DNA from: a bacterium
GTDB lineage: Bacteria; Patescibacteriota; JABMPQ01; JAUVWW01
Reading direction: 5' to 3'
Assembly: GCA_030603885.1 (NCBI GenBank)
Contig: JAUVWW010000006.1
Span: forward strand, 1-61,826
DNA length: 61,826 nucleotides
The number at the start of each line of letters is the position of its first letter. Position 1 is the stretch's first letter. Under the pieces are notes generated by a model. It ran no database searches. It was given only the letters and a program-made list of their open reading frames with translations, and had not been told where the DNA came from. Below, in pieces: positions 8,364 through 16,443 of the stretch. The translations under genes and the position numbers were made by a program.

Positions 8364-9389
8364 TAATTTGGCATTAGCATCAGCTTGTAAAGTTTTCCAA
8401 AAATCAATCTTTTTTCTTTTAAAATGATAATGACCAGCTAGAGCAATCATAGCCGCATTATCAGTACAGTATTTAGGATGGGGTATATAGTATGTTGTGT
8501 GTAGTAGCTCTTTTTTTATTCTTCGCTTTAGAGTTTTTCTTAGAAGCTTATTAGCAGCCACACCCCCACAAAGCAAAACAGCTTTTACTTTGTATTTTCT
8601 GGCAGCTCGAATAGTTTTTTCGATAAGTACATCGACTACTGCCTTTTGGAAAGAAGCACAAAGGTCCCTGATAAATTTTTTACTTTTGATTTTTGACTTC
8701 TGACTTCTGACTACATCTATTACTGCTGTTTTTAATCCTGAAAAACTAAAATCAAAATTTTTTTTGGCTAGCATTGGTCGAGGTAGATCAAAAGCTTTGG
8801 CATTTCCATATCTTGCTAGCTTCTCAATAATCGGTCCTCCAGGGTAGCCGATTTTTAATAACTTGGCCACCTTATCAAAAGCTTCACCAGCTGCATCATC
8901 TCGGGTTGAGCCAAGGACTTTATATTTTCCATGATCTTTCATTAGTACTAGCAAGGTATGACCACCAGAAACAATTAGACAAAGAGCAGGAAACTTAACA
9001 GGTTTGAGGTTTGAGGTTTGAGATTTGAGCCAGTTTGAATAAATATGGGCTTCTATATGGTTGATACCAATAATTGGTTTATTCCAGACATAGGCTAGGC
9101 TTCTTGCTGTATCTACTCCAATCATTAAAGAGGAGATTAGGCCAGGCCCTTTAGTAACGGCTATACAATTAATATCTTTAGGCAAGACTTTAGCCTTTTT
9201 TAAACTTTCATTAATGGCTGGAATAATTGTTTGAACATGAGCCCTGGCCGCCACTTCAGGAACAATTCCTCCATATTTTTTATGAAGATTTACTTGAGAA
9301 GAAACAATATTAGATAAAACTTGCCTATTGTTTTTAACAACCGCAGCTGCCGTTTCATCACAAGAAGTTTCAATACCTAAAATATTCAT
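8358..9389 (-). CDS. tsaD: TsaD, tRNA threonylcarbamoyladenosine transferase
   Basis: TsaD transfers the threonylcarbamoyl group from TC-AMP to tRNA A37, working with TsaB and TsaE. It has 343 residues, the usual length. The N-terminus MNILGIETSCDETAAAVV is diagnostic. The iron/zinc-binding motif appears as NHIEAH (~107-112), and the ATP-binding SGGHT and the C-terminal CTDNAAMIA motif are present. Two loops hold repeat-like insertions: KSQTSNLKPVK just before the SGGHT strand (DNA 9001-9034) and RSQKSKIKSKKF further on (DNA ~8686-8714). The M23/FG-GAP gene is immediately upstream on the same strand with only 3 bases between them, so the two are co-transcribed. Confidence 0.96.
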   Translation of the reverse strand: MNILGIETSCDETAAAVVKNNRQVLSNIVSSQVNLHKKYGGIVPEVAARAHVQTIIPAINESLKKAKVLPKDINCIAVTKGPGLISSLMIGVDTARSLAYVWNKPIIGINHIEAHIYSNWLKSQTSNLKPVKFPALCLIVSGGHTLLVLMKDHGKYKVLGSTRDDAAGEAFDKVAKLLKIGYPGGPIIEKLARYGNAKAFDLPRPMLAKKNFDFSFSGLKTAVIDVVRSQKSKIKSKKFIRDLCASFQKAVVDVLIEKTIRAARKYKVKAVLLCGGVAANKLLRKTLKRRIKKELLHTTYYIPHPKYCTDNAAMIALAGHYHFKRKKIDFWKTLQADANAKLK

Positions 9390-9392
9390 TGT

Positions 9393-10889
9393 TTAATCAA
9401 TTCCTACCACGGAACATCCTCCTTCAAAATTAGGAGCATAAGCCATAAAATTGGCTAGGATAGTTCTTTGCCTATTATATCGATATACTTTTACCCAGGT
9501 CTGGCCAGAAGATGCCTGAGACATGATTATTTCATCAATGCCATCGTGATCAAAGTCATTTGATGCTACATCTATTCCACCATTAAAGTTTTTGCCAAAG
9601 GGCCAGAAATCTAGCTTGGATTTTCCATTGAATTCAAAGACTCTCCCGTGTGGTCCACCACCATATCCCGCTCCGGTAATTATTTCTGCCTGTCCATCTT
9701 TGTCTACATCTCCAGTGGCCACCCTTGCTCCTCCTTCAAAGTTTGGGTGATAGGCCAGAAAGTTGGCTAAGATAGTTCTTGCTTTATTTACTTTATATAC
9801 TTTTATCCAAGCTTGTCCATTTGAAAATTGACTTGTAATTATCTCGTCTTTTCCATTTCTGTCTACATCTCCGGCTGTTACATCTACCCCACCTCTAAAG
9901 TCAGTTCCAAAGGGAAAGACATCCCAACCTAGATACCTTCCTTTATATGAGAAGGCACGAACATGAGCTCCCTCACCTGGTCCTGCGCCAACAATAATTT
10001 CATCTTTTCCGTCTCCATTTATATCTCCAGTGGTAACCCTCACTCCACCTCTAAAATTTTCATTAAAGGCAAAAAAGGAAGAGATTAGCTTTTTAGTAAT
10101 TTTGGAATAGACTTGGACATGCGGTCCTCCTCCCGCCCCAGCTCCCACCACAACTTCTTCCACCCCATCTCCATCAACATCTCCAGCTGTCACATCGGCT
10201 CCTCCGCGAAAGCCATTATTAAAAGCAAAGTTATCTAATCCAGCTGATTTGCCATTACCATAAAATACTTTAATATGGGCTGATCCTCCGAAACCGGCCC
10301 CAGTCAGAATCTGAGAAGGAGGAGCTTGGGGATTGTTCATGCCCAAAATAAATTTTGTGGGATTGTGCCAAGTTTTTAGCTCTTGGCTATCTCCGTATCC
10401 CCAGTAGACCCAGTCATTATTAACATCTACATAGGCTCCTTTTTTAATTCCAAGATGCAAATGAGGAATCCAGCCACCATTTTCATTCCTATCAGCCAGA
10501 TAGCCAACAACTTGTCCTTTTTTAACAAAACTATTTTCCTTGACTGGAGCATTTGATTTTAAATGACCATAAACAGAGCAAATTCTTTTTCCAGAAAGCA
10601 AAAAATGTTCCACAATGGCTACATAACCATACCTAGTATGTAGGCCAAAGTGTCTAAGATATCCTCGAGCGGCAGCTACCACTTTTGTTGCCACGGGCTT
10701 TACCACATCGTCTCCTAGATGATATCTATTTTCTGAAGCTTTAGCTCCAAAAAGATAAGTTATATTGCCCAGCCAATTGGTCAAAGGAAAGATAAAACTT
10801 GAAGCTTCATCATAAGCTAAGGCTTGGCTTGAGAAGCAAAGGGCAAAAATAGTGATTAAAAATGAGATAACAAGGGCTCTTTTAAACAT
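9393..10889 (-). CDS. Secreted M23 metallopeptidase with FG-GAP propeller
   Basis: The 498 residues start with a signal peptide (cleavage after SSQALA). An M23/LytM peptidase domain occupies about residues 45-175, with zinc ligands YHLGDD and PHLHLG, and the GYVAIVEH and YGHL motifs. About five FG-GAP units then carry DxDxDG calcium loops (GDVDGDGVEEVV, GDINGDGKDEII, GDVDRNGKDEII, GDVDKDGQAEII, NDFDHDGIDEII). The zinc residues are intact, so it probably cuts peptidoglycan peptides, of its own cell or of a host or prey cell; the propeller would give binding. It is divergent from the C39/FG-GAP gene with a 95-base shared upstream region, and its 3' end abuts tsaD. Confidence 0.9.
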   Translation of the reverse strand: MFKRALVISFLITIFALCFSSQALAYDEASSFIFPLTNWLGNITYLFGAKASENRYHLGDDVVKPVATKVVAAARGYLRHFGLHTRYGYVAIVEHFLLSGKRICSVYGHLKSNAPVKENSFVKKGQVVGYLADRNENGGWIPHLHLGIKKGAYVDVNNDWVYWGYGDSQELKTWHNPTKFILGMNNPQAPPSQILTGAGFGGSAHIKVFYGNGKSAGLDNFAFNNGFRGGADVTAGDVDGDGVEEVVVGAGAGGGPHVQVYSKITKKLISSFFAFNENFRGGVRVTTGDINGDGKDEIIVGAGPGEGAHVRAFSYKGRYLGWDVFPFGTDFRGGVDVTAGDVDRNGKDEIITSQFSNGQAWIKVYKVNKARTILANFLAYHPNFEGGARVATGDVDKDGQAEIITGAGYGGGPHGRVFEFNGKSKLDFWPFGKNFNGGIDVASNDFDHDGIDEIIMSQASSGQTWVKVYRYNRQRTILANFMAYAPNFEGGCSVVGID

Positions 10890-10984
10890 AATTGAAGATT
10901 AGTTCTATTTTGTTATATTATAGCACATTATTTGATTTTTGGGCTAGATTTTGCTAGATTTTTAATATAACTAACTCTTTTAGA

Positions 10985-12607
10985 ATGAAGACAAAAATCC
11001 TAATAGTAACAATTATTTTAGTAGGTTGTTTTTTTGTTTGGAATAAAACCCAAGCTTCTAATCTAGATAGTCTTCCTCCAGAAGTTCGCATTTTCAATTC
11101 TCAAAATTTTTTAAAGATTGATTCTTTTTTGGCTTTCTCAAGAGATTTTAAAGGAGGAGTTAATCTTGCCGTAGGCGATGTAAATGGCGATGGTAAAAAT
11201 GAGATTGTCACAGGAGCTGGCCCAGGTGGCAGTTCACATATTAGAGTTTTTAAATCAAATGGAAGATATACTGGTTGGAATGTCTTTGCTTTTGGTCTTG
11301 ATTTTAAAGGAGGGGTAACTGTGGCTTGTGGTGATGTTGATGGTGATGGCATTGACGAGATCATTGCTGGTCAGGAAAGCCTGGGCGAGGCTTGGGTTAA
11401 GGTTTATAAAGTTAATCGTAGCAAAACTATTGTGGCTAACTTTAGAGCTTATGAAGAGAAAATGGAATGCGGCGTAAGTGTAGCCGCCGGTGACATTGAT
11501 GGTGATGGCAAGGACGAGATTATCACCGGGGCAGGCAGAAGTGGTACTCCCGAAGTTCGGGTCTTCAAAGATGGCAAAAAAATCTGGGATGTCTGGCCCT
11601 TTCATCCGACTTTTTCTGGAGGACTTGACGTGGCCTCAGGCGATGTAGATGGAAATGGCATTGACGAAATTATTGTTAGTCAAAAAAGAGATGGCGAGGC
11701 TTGGCTGAAGGTTTATAAAGCTAATGCCAAAAAAACAATCCTAGCTTATCAGAGAGTCTTTCCTCAGGGATGGGAAGTGGGAGCCAGGGTAGCAGCTGGT
11801 GATATCAACAAAGATGGCAAGGATGAAGTTATTATTGGAGCTGGCAAATATGGCCCTCATGTCAGAATTTTTGGATTTAAAAATAGAGAGTTTCGACTAC
11901 TTAAAACTGGATTTTTTGCCTATGACAGGAATTATAAAAATGGGGTTAATGTGGCAGCAGGTGATATTAATAATGATGGAAGAAGTGAGATTATCACTGG
12001 AGTTGGAACTCCAAAGGTGATTAAAGATCACGATGTCTATTTAGCTGTACCCTATTTTAGGCAAGAGCATAGACTTTCTTGTGAGGCAGCAGCTTTGCGT
12101 ATGGGTTTGGCTTACAAAGGAAAAAATGTTTCTGAGACTGAGATAATGAAATATGTTGGCTTTGATCCTACACCACACACAGACAATATTTGGGGAAATC
12201 CTCATCAAGCCTACGTAGGAAATATTGATGGTAGGCAGCTAATCTCTGGCTATGGGGTTTATTGGAAGCCCATTGCTAAAGCAGCCAGGCACTTTAGGCC
12301 AGCTATCTATTTTGCTGGCCAAAGTCTAGGAAACATTCTACAAGAAGTGGCTGATGGGAATCCAGTTATTTTTTGGGGATCTATTTTAGATTACCTATCT
12401 CCACTTTGGTGGCAAACTCCAGATGGCCAGACTATTTATGCCATTCGAGGTGAGCACACCTATGTAGTCAAAGGATTTGTTGGTTCAATATATAATCCTA
12501 GTCAGATTATTCTCAACGACTCTCTTTCTGGCGAGAAGCGAGTGTCAACTTCCTGGTTTTTGAAAAATTGGGGATTTTTAGGGAATAGTGGAGTGGTGGT
12601 AAGGTAA
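10985..12607 (+). CDS. Secreted FG-GAP propeller with C-terminal C39-type peptidase domain
   Basis: The 540 residues have a signal peptide (~1-25, ending KTQAS), then about six FG-GAP units (residues ~45-340) with calcium loops such as GDVNGDGKNEIV and GDINNDGRSEII. A C39-family papain-fold domain follows (~345-540). Its catalytic residues are visible: Cys in RLSCEAAALRMGL, His in GEHTYVVKGF and Asp/Asn in ILNDSLSGE. The order is the reverse of its divergent neighbour, where the peptidase is N-terminal. The two make a pair of secreted hydrolases with the same binding module. Substrate is unknown; peptidoglycan or host surface protein is plausible. Confidence 0.88.
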   Translation: MKTKILIVTIILVGCFFVWNKTQASNLDSLPPEVRIFNSQNFLKIDSFLAFSRDFKGGVNLAVGDVNGDGKNEIVTGAGPGGSSHIRVFKSNGRYTGWNVFAFGLDFKGGVTVACGDVDGDGIDEIIAGQESLGEAWVKVYKVNRSKTIVANFRAYEEKMECGVSVAAGDIDGDGKDEIITGAGRSGTPEVRVFKDGKKIWDVWPFHPTFSGGLDVASGDVDGNGIDEIIVSQKRDGEAWLKVYKANAKKTILAYQRVFPQGWEVGARVAAGDINKDGKDEVIIGAGKYGPHVRIFGFKNREFRLLKTGFFAYDRNYKNGVNVAAGDINNDGRSEIITGVGTPKVIKDHDVYLAVPYFRQEHRLSCEAAALRMGLAYKGKNVSETEIMKYVGFDPTPHTDNIWGNPHQAYVGNIDGRQLISGYGVYWKPIAKAARHFRPAIYFAGQSLGNILQEVADGNPVIFWGSILDYLSPLWWQTPDGQTIYAIRGEHTYVVKGFVGSIYNPSQIILNDSLSGEKRVSTSWFLKNWGFLGNSGVVVR

Positions 12608-12612
12608 AGGAA

Positions 12613-12641
12613 TTGACAAGGAGAAATTTGTATACTAAGTT
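12613..12641 (+). promoter_or_regulatory. Promoter for purM
   Basis: TTGACA at 12613-12618 and TAAGTT at 12636-12641 are 17 bp apart. A TATACT at 12631 is only 12 bp away and is not the likely -10. Confidence 0.55.
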
Positions 12642-12689
12642 TAGATATTCTGTAAATAGCTTTAAAAACTTAATAGGAAGGAGGTATAA

Positions 12690-14129
12690 ATGCCTAAGAA
12701 GAAAGGGTTAACTTATAAGGATGCCGGAGTTGATATTGATGCAGCAGAGGAGGCTTTAAAGAGAAGCAAAGTTGCTATTGAATCCACCTATCAACCCCAT
12801 GTTTTGAAAGGTGTTGGTCTTTTTGGGGGTATGGTAGATTTTAGAATGGCTACCCGGAATATTAAAGATCTTGCTTTGTTTCATACCATGCAAGGTGAAA
12901 GCTTTGAAGCTGGAGAGAAAGACACCCATCTGTCTGTAACTAAAAACGTAATTCACCAATGTCTGAATCATATGTTTTTTCCAATAATGGACGTTGATAG
13001 CCATGGAATAAGTTTCTTAGACTATATAGCAAGCAGCAAACTCAAGCCTCTTACTGTTTCAGAAACAATAGCAGAAATGGCTAAGATATGTTCTACTAAG
13101 GAAATTCCTATTATTGGGGGAGAGACTGCTGAAATGCCTGGTATTTATCGGGAAGGTGGCATGGAGATAATTGGGGCTACGACAGCTATTGCTCCTTATC
13201 ACCATGAAGTAGGATTTGACGAAGACAAAAGAGCATCTATTATTACTTACTACCTCCGTGATATATTCGAGTCCTATCAGAATCCTGTTTTGGTTCAATC
13301 CATTGACGGAGTAGGAACAAAGACTATGCTGGCTGTGCATTATGGCACCAATGTGGAAGATCTGGTTAGCCATTGTGTTAATGATATTGCAGTCCAGGGA
13401 GCTAAACCTCTATTTATGATGATCTATGCTGATACTGATGTTTGGAGAAAAGATGTAAAAAAGCAACTTCAGGAAGGCACAGAGAAAGCCGAGGCTCAAG
13501 CAGAGCTAAAAATTGTCTTCTCTAAACCCAATCCAGATGTTTATCAACCTAATCAGATTGATTTGGTTGGCTGTATCACTGGAGTAGTAGAAAGAGAAAA
13601 GATAATCGATGGCTCAAGGATTGAACCGGGTGATAGGCTGATAGGTCTGGCATCAAGCGGTCCACACACCAACGGCTACAGTCTTATCCGGAAGATTATC
13701 AAACTTAAAAAGCTAAGATTAGATCGGCATTTTGATGAGCTGGGCTGTACCTTGGGTGAGGCTGTAAGGGAACCGCATCGTTCCTATCTGAAACAAATCC
13801 AGGAATTGATAAAAGGATGTGATGTTAAGGGGTTTGCTCACATTACGGGTGGTGGGCTGGTCGATAATGTTCCCAGGATTATTCCAGACGGTTATACAAC
13901 TCTAATTGATCGTTCCACTTGGCAAGTACCCAAGTTGTTCCAGCTTCTTCAGGAATGGGGCAATGTTCATGACATGTGGCGGACATTCAACATGGGAATC
14001 GGCTTGGTGGCAGTTGTTCCAGAGAAAGAACAGAAAAAGGCTCTAAATCTATTGGAGTGTATGGACCAAACCGCTTACATCATTGGGACAGTACAAGAAA
14101 GAGAAAAGAAAATAGTCTTCACAGATTAG
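12690..14129 (+). CDS. purM: PurM, AIR synthase, enlarged with a partly duplicated and reordered N-terminal half
   Basis: PurM closes FGAM to AIR in purine synthesis. The protein has 479 residues against about 345 in the usual family. The start LTYKDAGVDIDA and the C-terminal half (SSGPHTNGYSL, HITGGGLVDNVPR, MWRTFNMGIG) are normal. In between, the family motifs are out of order: GGETAEMPGIY stands at ~143, before IDGVGTK (~205) and CVNDIAVQGAKPLF (~229), whereas the usual order is DGVGTK, VND-QGA, GGETAEMPG. Residues ~75-125 (CLNHMF...ISFLDYIASSKL) look like a decayed first copy of the VND-QGA-LDYYATGKL stretch. This points to a partial tandem duplication whose copies have lost complementary parts. 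The Shine-Dalgarno AGGAGG is strong, and promoter and terminator make it a single-gene unit. Confidence 0.9.
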   Translation: MPKKKGLTYKDAGVDIDAAEEALKRSKVAIESTYQPHVLKGVGLFGGMVDFRMATRNIKDLALFHTMQGESFEAGEKDTHLSVTKNVIHQCLNHMFFPIMDVDSHGISFLDYIASSKLKPLTVSETIAEMAKICSTKEIPIIGGETAEMPGIYREGGMEIIGATTAIAPYHHEVGFDEDKRASIITYYLRDIFESYQNPVLVQSIDGVGTKTMLAVHYGTNVEDLVSHCVNDIAVQGAKPLFMMIYADTDVWRKDVKKQLQEGTEKAEAQAELKIVFSKPNPDVYQPNQIDLVGCITGVVEREKIIDGSRIEPGDRLIGLASSGPHTNGYSLIRKIIKLKKLRLDRHFDELGCTLGEAVREPHRSYLKQIQELIKGCDVKGFAHITGGGLVDNVPRIIPDGYTTLIDRSTWQVPKLFQLLQEWGNVHDMWRTFNMGIGLVAVVPEKEQKKALNLLECMDQTAYIIGTVQEREKKIVFTD

Positions 14130-14143
14130 TCCTATTAATATTC

Positions 14144-14176
14144 AGTCCAGGGTCATTTTGGCTCTGGGCTATTTTT
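14144..14176 (+). terminator. Intrinsic terminator after purM
   Basis: CCAGGGTC ... GCTCTGG forms a stem with one G-T pair, followed by a TATTTTTAT tract. Confidence 0.65.
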
Positions 14177-14189
14177 ATATAAGCCAGAT

Positions 14190-14218
14190 TTGACACGACT
14201 ATTAGCCCATGATAGCAT
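14190..14218 (+). promoter_or_regulatory. Promoter for purN-purD
   Basis: TTGACA at 14190-14195 and TAGCAT at 14213-14218 are 17 bp apart, the same design as the other pur promoters. Confidence 0.65.
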
Positions 14219-14273
14219 ATACCAACTTGTATTAGAGATAAGTTTTTAAAACTGAATAATGAAAGGAGGAAGC

Positions 14274-14996
14274 ATGGGAAAGATAAAGATTGCTGTTGGA
14301 GCTGATGGTTCTGGTAGTACTTTGCAGGCCATTATTGATGCTTGTAAGCTTGGCAGGCTATTGCATAAGAAAGCCGAGGTAGTCCTGGTTTTCTCTAACA
14401 ACAAGGATGCCTTTGCTTTAAAGAGAGCAGAGAAAAGAAAAATACTGACTGTAGTGAGACAAAGAGAGAAAGGCGAGAAGATATCTGCCTTCTTTGAAAG
14501 AGTCGATGAATGGGGTGTATATATGGAAGTCGATCTTTATTGTTTAGCAGGGATGATGGTAAAAGTACCTGAGGGGTTTGTGAAAAAGCACTATGGCCAT
14601 ATTATAAATTCCCATCCCGCTCCTTTATATGAGTTTGGAGGTAAATGGATGTATGGTATTATTCCCCATGCTGTTCGGCTGGGATTTGTTCGGAGAGCTG
14701 GCAAGGCTTTGACTACCTGTGCTACTATTCACATAGTTAATGAAGAATACGACAAAGGGCCTGTTATAGGAGAGCTGTGGATTGGAATCAAAGAAGATGA
14801 TACTCCGGAGTCACTTCAGAAAAGATTACTTCCTTATGAACATGCACTCTATGTAAGAACAATCAATGCTTGGATTGATAATGAAGGTCAGTTGCCACCA
14901 GTGACCAGAGATCACCCTTTGGTTCTACCAGGACAAATGGAAATACTGGAGAAGATTAAACAAGAAGTTTGGGATAAATATCTTAAAAAACATTGA
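14274..14996 (+). CDS. purN: PurN-like GAR formyltransferase
   Basis: PurN formylates GAR with 10-formyl-THF. The ATG at 14274 is preferred over the one at 14259 because AAAGGAGGA lies directly between them; this gives 240 residues, slightly longer than usual (about 190-215). The phosphate loop reads GADGSGSTLQAIIDAC, and VVLVFSNNKDAFAL follows it. The catalytic triad can be seen: Asn and His in INSHPAPL, and Asp in NEEYDKGPVIG. The segment after the His (YEFGGKWMYGIIPHAVRLG) replaces the usual PGLHTHRQAL and is longer, which accounts for the extra length. A 13-base gap separates it from purD, so the two form an operon. Confidence 0.85.
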   Translation: MGKIKIAVGADGSGSTLQAIIDACKLGRLLHKKAEVVLVFSNNKDAFALKRAEKRKILTVVRQREKGEKISAFFERVDEWGVYMEVDLYCLAGMMVKVPEGFVKKHYGHIINSHPAPLYEFGGKWMYGIIPHAVRLGFVRRAGKALTTCATIHIVNEEYDKGPVIGELWIGIKEDDTPESLQKRLLPYEHALYVRTINAWIDNEGQLPPVTRDHPLVLPGQMEILEKIKQEVWDKYLKKH

Positions 14997-15009
14997 GAGG
15001 AGGTATGTA

Positions 15010-16305
15010 ATGAAAGTGTTAGTGATTGGCGGAGGAGGCAGAGAACATGCTCTGGTTTGGAAGATTAAACAGAGTTCTATGGTTAATGAAATCTTCTGTG
15101 CTCCTGGAAATGCTGGTATTGCTGAAATAGCCCAGTGCTTTCCAGTTAAGGCTGAAGATATTCCAGGCCAGGTTGAATTAGCCAAAAGAGTAGGCGCTAA
15201 CTTGGTGGTGGTTGGTCCAGAGGTACCTTTAGCAGAAGGGATTGTTGATATATGTCAGGCTGAAGGTATCAAAGCTTTTGGTCCTACCAAGAAAGCAGCT
15301 CTTATCGAGTCTGATAAAGCCTTTGCTAAAGGATTAATGGATAAGGCAAGAATTCCTACTGCTAAGTTTAGTACATTTGAAAATCCGGATAAGGCTAAAA
15401 TTGTTTTAAAATGTTTAGAGAAAGAAGATTTTCCCCGAGTGATTAAAGCTTCTGGCTTATGTGCGGGAAAAGGTTCGATCATGGTCAAAGACAAAGAAGA
15501 AGCATTAGCTACTGTAGATAAGATAATGAGAGACCGGATCTTTGGAGAGGCAGGAGATACTATTGTCCTTGAGGAATACCTTGAAGGAGATGAAGTCTCA
15601 CTTCTTGTTTTTACAGATGGAAAAGACTTTGTTTTCCTTCTTCCCTCTCAGGATCACAAGCCAGTCTTTAATGACGATGAAGGTCCAAACACCGGTGGAA
15701 TGGGTGCCTATGCTCCGGTTCCCTTTCTTTCTGATAAGGACATTGGAAAGATAATTGACAAAGTCCATGCACCTGCTATCCACTATTTACGAAAGATGGG
15801 CATTGAATACAAGGGTGTTTTGTATGCTGGCCTGATTATTACAGAGAAGGATCCCAAGGTTTTGGAATTCAACTGCAGGTTTGGTGATCCAGAAACACAA
15901 CCGATCTTTATGTTGCTCGAGACTGATTTGATGGAGCCTTTGCTTGCCTCTATCGAAGGAAACCTGAAAAATATCTCTTTGAAATGGAAGCCAGGCTACG
16001 CCACTTGTGTTATCCTTGCTTCTGGAGGATATCCAGGCAAGTATGAAAAAGGAAAAGAGATCACGGGTCTTGATAAAGTAACTGATGCTGTTGTCTTTCA
16101 TGCTGGTATTAGGAAGGAAGGTGATAAGTGGCTGACCAATGGGGGTCGAGTACTGGGAGTAACAGGGGTAGGTAAAGATCTTGAAACCTCAGTAGACTCG
16201 ACCTATCGAGAAGTGGACAAAATAAAGTTCGAAGGTGTACATAATAGACTCGATATCGGTGTTCATGGGCTTACTTATCTGATGTTCCATCAAAGCCTCA
16301 TTTAA
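15010..16305 (+). CDS. purD: PurD, phosphoribosylamine-glycine ligase
   Basis: PurD joins glycine to phosphoribosylamine using ATP (ATP-grasp fold). The 431 residues match the family length. Motifs in order: MKVLVIGGGGREHALVWKI at the N-terminus, CAPGNAGIA, VVVGPEVPLAEG, FGPTKKAALIESDKAFAK, the ATP-grasp core LEEYLEGDEVSLLVFTDG, SQDHK and GPNTGGMGAYAP, and EFNCRFGDPETQ. All catalytic signatures are intact. The Shine-Dalgarno GAGAGGAGGT lies in the 13-base gap after purN. A long terminator follows. Confidence 0.96.
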   Translation: MKVLVIGGGGREHALVWKIKQSSMVNEIFCAPGNAGIAEIAQCFPVKAEDIPGQVELAKRVGANLVVVGPEVPLAEGIVDICQAEGIKAFGPTKKAALIESDKAFAKGLMDKARIPTAKFSTFENPDKAKIVLKCLEKEDFPRVIKASGLCAGKGSIMVKDKEEALATVDKIMRDRIFGEAGDTIVLEEYLEGDEVSLLVFTDGKDFVFLLPSQDHKPVFNDDEGPNTGGMGAYAPVPFLSDKDIGKIIDKVHAPAIHYLRKMGIEYKGVLYAGLIITEKDPKVLEFNCRFGDPETQPIFMLLETDLMEPLLASIEGNLKNISLKWKPGYATCVILASGGYPGKYEKGKEITGLDKVTDAVVFHAGIRKEGDKWLTNGGRVLGVTGVGKDLETSVDSTYREVDKIKFEGVHNRLDIGVHGLTYLMFHQSLI

Positions 16306-16314
16306 TTTTCATTT

Positions 16315-16356
16315 CCCTCTGTTTGTGCAAATTTTTGCGCAACAGAGGGTTTTTAT
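16315..16356 (+). terminator. Strong intrinsic terminator after purD
   Basis: CCCTCTGTT (16315-16323) pairs with AACAGAGGG (16341-16349), with an inner GTGCAAA/TTTGCGC extension and a GTTTTTATT tail. Confidence 0.85.
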
Positions 16357-16363
16357 TTGCCAT

Positions 16364-16391
16364 TTGACAAAGAAATAAACCATGATAATAT
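16364..16391 (+). promoter_or_regulatory. Promoter for purL
   Basis: TTGACA at 16364-16369 and TAATAT at 16386-16391 are 16 bp apart. Confidence 0.6.
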
Positions 16392-16443
16392 AAACCAATT
16401 ATGGTTTGTAAAAGTTGATAATCTAAAGAAAAAAGGAGGAATC

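Noticed and set aside
12613-12636. TTGACA with TATACT for purM
   Set aside because: The spacer is only 12 bp; the 17-bp partner TAAGTT was preferred.
16357-16443. Longer N-terminus for PurL
   Set aside because: AAAGGAGGA directly precedes the ATG at 16444, and the upstream stretch holds the promoter.
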